DNA of 34,538 bases from Lentisphaeria bacterium (GTDB lineage: Bacteria > Verrucomicrobiota > Lentisphaeria > Victivallales > Victivallaceae). The position numbers and the translations under genes were made by a program. Location: NCBI GenBank assembly GCA_017454215.1, contig JAFTDL010000350.1:1-34538 (forward strand), given 5' to 3'. Under the pieces are notes generated by a model that made no database searches, was not told the origin of the DNA, and was given only the letters and a program-made list of their open reading frames with translations. Shown piece by piece: positions 30,980 through 34,538 of the stretch (positions within the stretch are counted from its first letter, which is position 1; each line of letters begins with the position of its first letter).

Positions 30980-31660
30980 GTGGAAAATTCGGAACTTTTT
31001 CATGCGCGGTCGCGGGCGGCGGCTGCGGTTTTCTTTCTGCTCTTTTCAGTCATTGCCCTGCGGGCGCTCCAGATAGGCGTCGTTTCACGCGGCCGTTTTC
31101 TGCGCGCGGGTGAAAAACTCTCGCTCAAAAACGTTTCCATTCCCGCCCGGCGGGGCAGCATTCTGGATGGAAACAACGTGCCGCTTGCGTGGAGCGAACG
31201 GCACTTCGAGCTGTGGTCCGCCCTCCCTGCCGGAGAACACTTTCTGCCGCGCCAGCAGGAAAAACTGCGCGAAATATTTCCCGACAGCGTTTTTTCGTCG
31301 GTGACCGGCAGTTCATCCGTGCTTCGTCTCAGCCTGACAGCGAAGGAGATCGCGGCGCTGGAGCCTCTGATCCTGCGCGGATTTCCGGTCAGGATACGCT
31401 CGAAAACCAGACGGCTCACCGTCAACTCCGCAGAGATCGGAAAACAGATCGGCCGTGTCAGAAACGGCGTCGGCGTTTCCGGCTGGGAGAAAAAATACGA
31501 TCACCTGCTGCGGGGACGAAACGGCAAAGGCCAGGTCATGCTCGACCGCAGAAGGAACTGGATCCGCTCGACGTGGAAGCTGACCGCTTCTCCCGTTCAC
31601 GGCCGGAATGTCGTCGTTCCGGTCACCGTCCGGCAAACGGGGAAAGGCGCGGGGAAATGA
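30980..31660 (+). CDS. Penicillin-binding protein dimerisation-domain stub (MrdA-like, no transpeptidase domain)
   Basis: A 226-aa bitopic membrane protein. A short cytoplasmic start and one TM helix (AAAAVFFLLFSVIALRALQIGV) precede a PBP2/PBP3-type pedestal domain: KNVSIPARRGSILDGNNVPLAW is the classical R-G-x-I-x-D-x-N-G-x-x-L-A motif, and VGVSGWEKKYDHLLRGRNGKGQ is the G-x-x-G-x-E-x-x-Y-[DE]-x-x-L-x-G motif. It stops at SPVHGRNVVVPVTVRQT, exactly where class B PBPs enter the transpeptidase domain (usually 'G-x-x-L-x-L-T-I-D'). None of the S-x-x-K, S-x-N, K-T/S-G motifs is present. The start is GTG 30980 with GGAG seven bases upstream. It overlaps rodA by ATGA. It likely acts as a RodA partner. 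Confidence 0.75.
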   Translation: MENSELFHARSRAAAAVFFLLFSVIALRALQIGVVSRGRFLRAGEKLSLKNVSIPARRGSILDGNNVPLAWSERHFELWSALPAGEHFLPRQQEKLREIFPDSVFSSVTGSSSVLRLSLTAKEIAALEPLILRGFPVRIRSKTRRLTVNSAEIGKQIGRVRNGVGVSGWEKKYDHLLRGRNGKGQVMLDRRRNWIRSTWKLTASPVHGRNVVVPVTVRQTGKGAGK

Positions 31661-32757
31661 AGGGACATCTCACAAGCGAAAACCTCGTTCCCGCGTGCAC
31701 CTTCCTGCTGGGTATCTGCGGACTGCTCACCATTTCAAGCGGACAGAGCACCGCGGATGAGCCGCTGCGTCTGGTCGTGCGCCAGTTTCTGTTTCTTGCG
31801 GCCGGGATCGGACTGCTGACGCTGGCGGCCCATATCCGGTTTGCTGTCTGGCGCGCCGTTGCGCCCGAGGTGTTTTTCTTTTTCTGGATCACGCTCATGC
31901 TCCTGCCGATCTTCGGGACCCGGATCAACGGCATGTGCGGCTGGTTCCGCATCGGGATCCTGAGTTTTCAGCCCAGCGAGTGCGGACGGCCGTTCTTTCT
32001 GCTGGCCCTGGTTTCGGTGTTCTGTCAGGTCCCCGCGGGAGCGAAACGTCTGGCCGCCTCGGCGGTCCTGACGGCGCTGTGGCTGCTGCCGATCTGGTTT
32101 CAGCCCGACTTCGGCACGGTCATGATCTACGCCCTCGCCTTCGTCATCATTTATTTCATCGCCGGGGCGCCGTGGAAACACCTGTTCCTTCTCGCAGGGA
32201 CGGCACTTATTTCGGGCGTGTGCATCGCCGCCGCGCATCCCTATGTGCTGCGGCGTTTCACGGGGTTTCTCTTTCCCGACCGGGATCCCGCGGGCAGCGG
32301 ATGGCATGTCCGGCAGTTCGAACTGGCCGTTTCCCGCGGTCACTGGTTCGGTTCCAAAATGGGCAGCGCCGTTTGGAGCAACGCGTATCTGCCCTTCTCC
32401 TACAACGATTCCGCCGGGGCGACTCTGCTCGAGACCCTCGGCGTCGCGGGCGCGGCCGTGCCCGCCCTGCTCTTCGCGGTTCTGCTGTGCTCTCTGTACA
32501 GGATCGCCGTCCGGCGGGAGCTTGCCGGACAGAATCGCCTTTTCATCGCCGGGACGGCGGTTTTTCTCGGACTTCAGGTCCTCGTTCACATGGGCGTCAA
32601 TCTGGCGCTGCTGCCGCCGACGGGACTGGTCCTGCCGTTCATCAGCTACGGCGGCAGTTCGATGACCGGTTATTGTCTCATGCTGGGTATTGCCCTTGCC
32701 GCCGCAAACGACGGCGGTTCTTTTTCAACTGTTTCATCGTCAACGACAACAACATAA
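31657..32757 (+). CDS. rodA: RodA-like SEDS peptidoglycan glycosyltransferase
   Basis: A 366-aa SEDS protein with about ten TM helices. Signatures: GIRINGMCGWFRIGILSFQPSE-like (TRINGMCGWF...FQPSECGRPFF), WFQPDFGTVMIY, FGSKMGSAVWSNAYLPFSYNDSAGATLLETLG and the C-terminal TGLVLPFISYGGSSM. Asp251 in SYNDSA aligns with the catalytic Asp (HTDF) of RodA, although the usual PERHTDFIF context is changed to PFSYNDSAG. It polymerises lipid II into glycan strands. The start overlaps the stop of the PBP-stub gene (ATGA), so the two are coupled as in ordinary mrdA-rodA pairs. The C-terminus ends in a Ser/Thr-rich tail (SSSTTTT). FtsW is less likely since the partner resembles MrdA. Confidence 0.87.
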   Translation: MKGHLTSENLVPACTFLLGICGLLTISSGQSTADEPLRLVVRQFLFLAAGIGLLTLAAHIRFAVWRAVAPEVFFFFWITLMLLPIFGTRINGMCGWFRIGILSFQPSECGRPFFLLALVSVFCQVPAGAKRLAASAVLTALWLLPIWFQPDFGTVMIYALAFVIIYFIAGAPWKHLFLLAGTALISGVCIAAAHPYVLRRFTGFLFPDRDPAGSGWHVRQFELAVSRGHWFGSKMGSAVWSNAYLPFSYNDSAGATLLETLGVAGAAVPALLFAVLLCSLYRIAVRRELAGQNRLFIAGTAVFLGLQVLVHMGVNLALLPPTGLVLPFISYGGSSMTGYCLMLGIALAAANDGGSFSTVSSSTTTT

Positions 32758-32781
32758 CTGCAGAAGCAGGGAAAGGTCAAA

Positions 32782-34374
32782 ATGGAACCGAACAAGGAAA
32801 AATGGGGGTCCCGCTGGGGATTTCTTCTGGCGACCGCGGGATCGGCGATCGGTCTGGGAAACATCTGGAGATTTCCCTACGTCACGGGGGTGAACGGCGG
32901 CGCGGCCTTCGTCTGCGTCTACATCGTTTCGATCCTCGTCGTCGGACTGCCGCTGATGATCGCCGAACTGGCCATCGGCCGGGCGGCGGGCTGTCATCCG
33001 GCATGGGCGTTCGACCGCTTCACCGCCGGCAAAAGGACGCCCGTGACGGACTGTCTCGGCATCATTCTGATCCTGAGCGGCCTGCTGATGGTCCTTTTCG
33101 GCCGTCCCGGACACGCGCTTCTGCTGCTTTTCTTCGGGATCTTTCTGGCCGTGAAAGGCTGGAAATGCATAGGCGTCACGGTCGGCGTCATCGTTCCCTT
33201 CATCATCATGTCCTACTACGGCGTCATCGGCGGCTGGACCGTCATCTACATGTTCAAAGCCTTTGCCGGCGGTCTCGAATTTGCCACGCCGGATCAGGCG
33301 GCGTCGGTATTCAAGCCCATCGTGAGCGCGGCGAAGGGACAGGAGTTTTCGCTCTGTTCCGCGCACGCGCTTTTCGTCGCGGCGGCGGCGGCCGTGGTTT
33401 TCGCGGGCGTCAGAAACGGCATCGAAAAAAGTTCCAAAGTTCTGATGCCGCTGCTTTTCATTCTGCTCGGCGCACTGGTCCTGCGGGGCGTGTCCCTGCC
33501 GGGCGCGTCCAGGGGACTGCGCTTTTTCCTGTCGCCGGACTTCAAGGCGCTGGGGCCCGAAAGCGTCCTCATCGCCATGGGACAGGCGTTCTTCACGCTG
33601 AGTCTGGCCATGGGCATCACCATGACCTACGGCAGTTATCTCAAGCGCGACGTCAACATCGTCCGCAGTTCCCTGCTGGTGATCGGACTCGATACGCTGG
33701 CGGCCGTTCTCGCGGGAGTCGCCATCTTCACCTCGGTATTCGCGATGAAACTCGATCCGGCCCAGGGACCGGGACTGGTTTACATGGTGGTGCCGTCGGC
33801 CTTCAATCTCGTGCCGGGCAATCTGGGATGGCTGTGGAACGGCCTCTTTTTCATGATGCTCACCATTGCCGCGCTGACCAGTTTCATCAGTCTGCTTGAA
33901 CCTCTGGTCGGATACGCGACAAGGCAATTCGGACTTTCGCGTCACGGAGCATCGCTGCTGGTCGCCGTCAGCGTCTATCTGGCCGGACTGCTCTCGGCGT
34001 TCGGCTGCGCCGACTGGCGTCATCTGAGGCCGCTGGAGAAATTCTTCAAGATGTTTTTCCTCGATGCCGGGCCGTCGTTCTTCGAACTTGCGGACAACTT
34101 CGCCAGCAACTGGATGCTGCCGCTCGGCGGACTGGCCATCGCGGTCTTCTGCGGCTGGGTCTGGGGCAGCAAACGGGCTCTGAAGGAGGTGCGCCGCGGC
34201 ACGAAATCCGGGCGACTCGACACCGATCTGCTGGTCCTGCTGGCCGGATTCTCGAATCGGGAATATCCGCGGCAGTCGCTGTTCACCCCGGCGATCCTCT
34301 GGTCGCTCGCCATCAGGTGGGTCACCCCCGTACTGGTGATCTTCGCATTTCTTTACGGCATCGGCGTTCTCTGA
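32782..34374 (+). CDS. Sodium:neurotransmitter symporter-family (NSS/SLC6) transporter
   Basis: A 530-aa membrane protein. TM1 shows SRWGFLLATAGSAIGLGNIWRFPYV (the unwound NSS TM1 with the GLGNxWRFPY signature), followed by NGGAAFVCVYIVSILVVGLPLMIAELAIGR. SYYGVIGGWTV (TM3), AFFTLSLAMGITMTYGSYL (TM6) and LTSFISLLEPLVGYATRQF (TM8) complete the core. It should take up an amino acid or related amine with sodium. Between TM2 and TM3 there are about 45 extra residues (about 86-130), mostly hydrophobic, not found in LeuT/MhsT. AAAGG lies six bases before the ATG. It follows rodA by 24 bp, so it may be co-transcribed with it. Substrate unknown. Confidence 0.87.
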   Translation: MEPNKEKWGSRWGFLLATAGSAIGLGNIWRFPYVTGVNGGAAFVCVYIVSILVVGLPLMIAELAIGRAAGCHPAWAFDRFTAGKRTPVTDCLGIILILSGLLMVLFGRPGHALLLLFFGIFLAVKGWKCIGVTVGVIVPFIIMSYYGVIGGWTVIYMFKAFAGGLEFATPDQAASVFKPIVSAAKGQEFSLCSAHALFVAAAAAVVFAGVRNGIEKSSKVLMPLLFILLGALVLRGVSLPGASRGLRFFLSPDFKALGPESVLIAMGQAFFTLSLAMGITMTYGSYLKRDVNIVRSSLLVIGLDTLAAVLAGVAIFTSVFAMKLDPAQGPGLVYMVVPSAFNLVPGNLGWLWNGLFFMMLTIAALTSFISLLEPLVGYATRQFGLSRHGASLLVAVSVYLAGLLSAFGCADWRHLRPLEKFFKMFFLDAGPSFFELADNFASNWMLPLGGLAIAVFCGWVWGSKRALKEVRRGTKSGRLDTDLLVLLAGFSNREYPRQSLFTPAILWSLAIRWVTPVLVIFAFLYGIGVL

Positions 34375-34401
34375 ACGGAACGGAAAAAAACGGATATCCG
34401 C

Positions 34402-34429
34402 TTGCATATTCCATGACAGACATTATATT
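34402..34429 (+). promoter_or_regulatory. Promoter of the RNase P RNA gene
   Basis: TTGCAT (34402-34407), a 16-bp spacer and TATATT (34424-34429). The predicted start is near 34436, where the RNA would begin. Confidence 0.6.
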
Positions 34430-34435
34430 ATAAGA

Positions 34436-34538
34436 ACGGGAACATGTCGTTTGCGGGCAATCGCGGCCGGGAGGCGGCGGGATCCATCCCGCCGTCCGCT
34501 GACCGGCTGAGGAAAGTCCGGACTGCATGGAGCAGGGA
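34436..34538 (+). ncRNA. rnpB: RNase P RNA, 5' part (cut by window end)
   Basis: The universally conserved CR-I segment GAGGAAAGTCCGGACT begins at 34509 and continues as GCATGGAGCAGGG, the diagnostic sequence of bacterial type A RNase P RNA, the ribozyme that matures tRNA 5' ends. Upstream, GCCGG at 34466 can pair with CCGGC at 34503 (P2), and GGCGGGA (34478) pairs with TCCCGCC (34487) as the P3 hairpin. The 5' end is placed about seven bases after the -10 element and is approximate; the rest of the gene lies outside the window. Confidence 0.9.

Noticed and set aside
31935-33899. A 654-codon plus-strand frame across rodA and the NSS transporter
   Set aside because: It runs through two clear membrane protein genes in another frame and is Arg/His-rich without domains.
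32740-34407. A 555-codon minus-strand frame opposite the NSS transporter
   Set aside because: Low-complexity charged product typical of antisense reading of a GC-rich membrane protein gene.

Overview
The window looks like the chromosome of an anaerobic, GC-rich, Gram-negative bacterium of the PVC group, most likely Lentisphaerota (Victivallis-like). This is inferred from gene content: a type II pseudopilin-like protein with the [17 protein letters not shown] leader, coupled to very large secreted sugar-active-looking proteins and an AraC regulator; a 36-aa basic protein (MGQQLNKVEKRNRR...); and a soluble NuoEF-type electron-bifurcating complex. No IS element, phage gene, CRISPR array or tRNA was seen. 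Gene starts are frequently preceded by a very regular promoter, TTGNAA/TTGACA - 16/17 bp - TATATT.

Layout. 1-804: the 3' end of the primary sigma factor gene with its terminator, then a small two-TM pore protein whose potassium selectivity filter is altered. 814-3271 (minus): a GT39-type membrane glycosyltransferase and a DMT/EamA transporter. 3429-8878 (plus): a three-gene flavin/iron-sulfur complex (NuoE-like, NuoF-like, and a 2Fe-2S/GltD-like/ferredoxin fusion), matching the Sporomusa-type Nfn (Stn) transhydrogenase architecture, followed by the tRNA methylthiotransferase mtaB. 8986-11175: a tail-specific protease. 11185-13763 (minus): asnB and a YgjP-type metallopeptidase. 13900-16392 (plus): thiL, tsaE, a CPBP protease and a low-molecular-weight phosphatase, with short overlaps. 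16401-17187 (minus): ispF and a tiny basic protein. 17298-20799 (minus): a small exported protein, an isochorismatase-like hydrolase, a GT39-like protein and a DUF4380 protein.

20912-29654 (minus) is the most accessory-looking part: a TauE/SafE permease with a structured leader, a DUF4434 protein, a 1774-aa secreted mosaic protein (carbohydrate-binding-like module, glycosidase-like barrel, calcineurin-like phosphoesterase, PQQ-type propeller), a pseudopilin-like protein, and a 175-aa protein consisting only of the same N-terminal module. The AraC regulator at 29891-30736 is divergent from it.

30764-34374 (plus) is a probable cell-wall operon: promoter, a long structured leader, a penicillin-binding-protein dimerisation domain WITHOUT a transpeptidase domain, RodA, and a sodium:neurotransmitter-symporter-family transporter. 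The window closes inside the RNase P RNA gene.

The two strongest leads are (i) a ~90-110 bp conserved structured element found twice, directly upstream of ispF and in the leader of the PBP-stub/rodA operon, both linked to lipid-linked wall synthesis; and (ii) the clean loss of the transpeptidase domain from the RodA partner protein.
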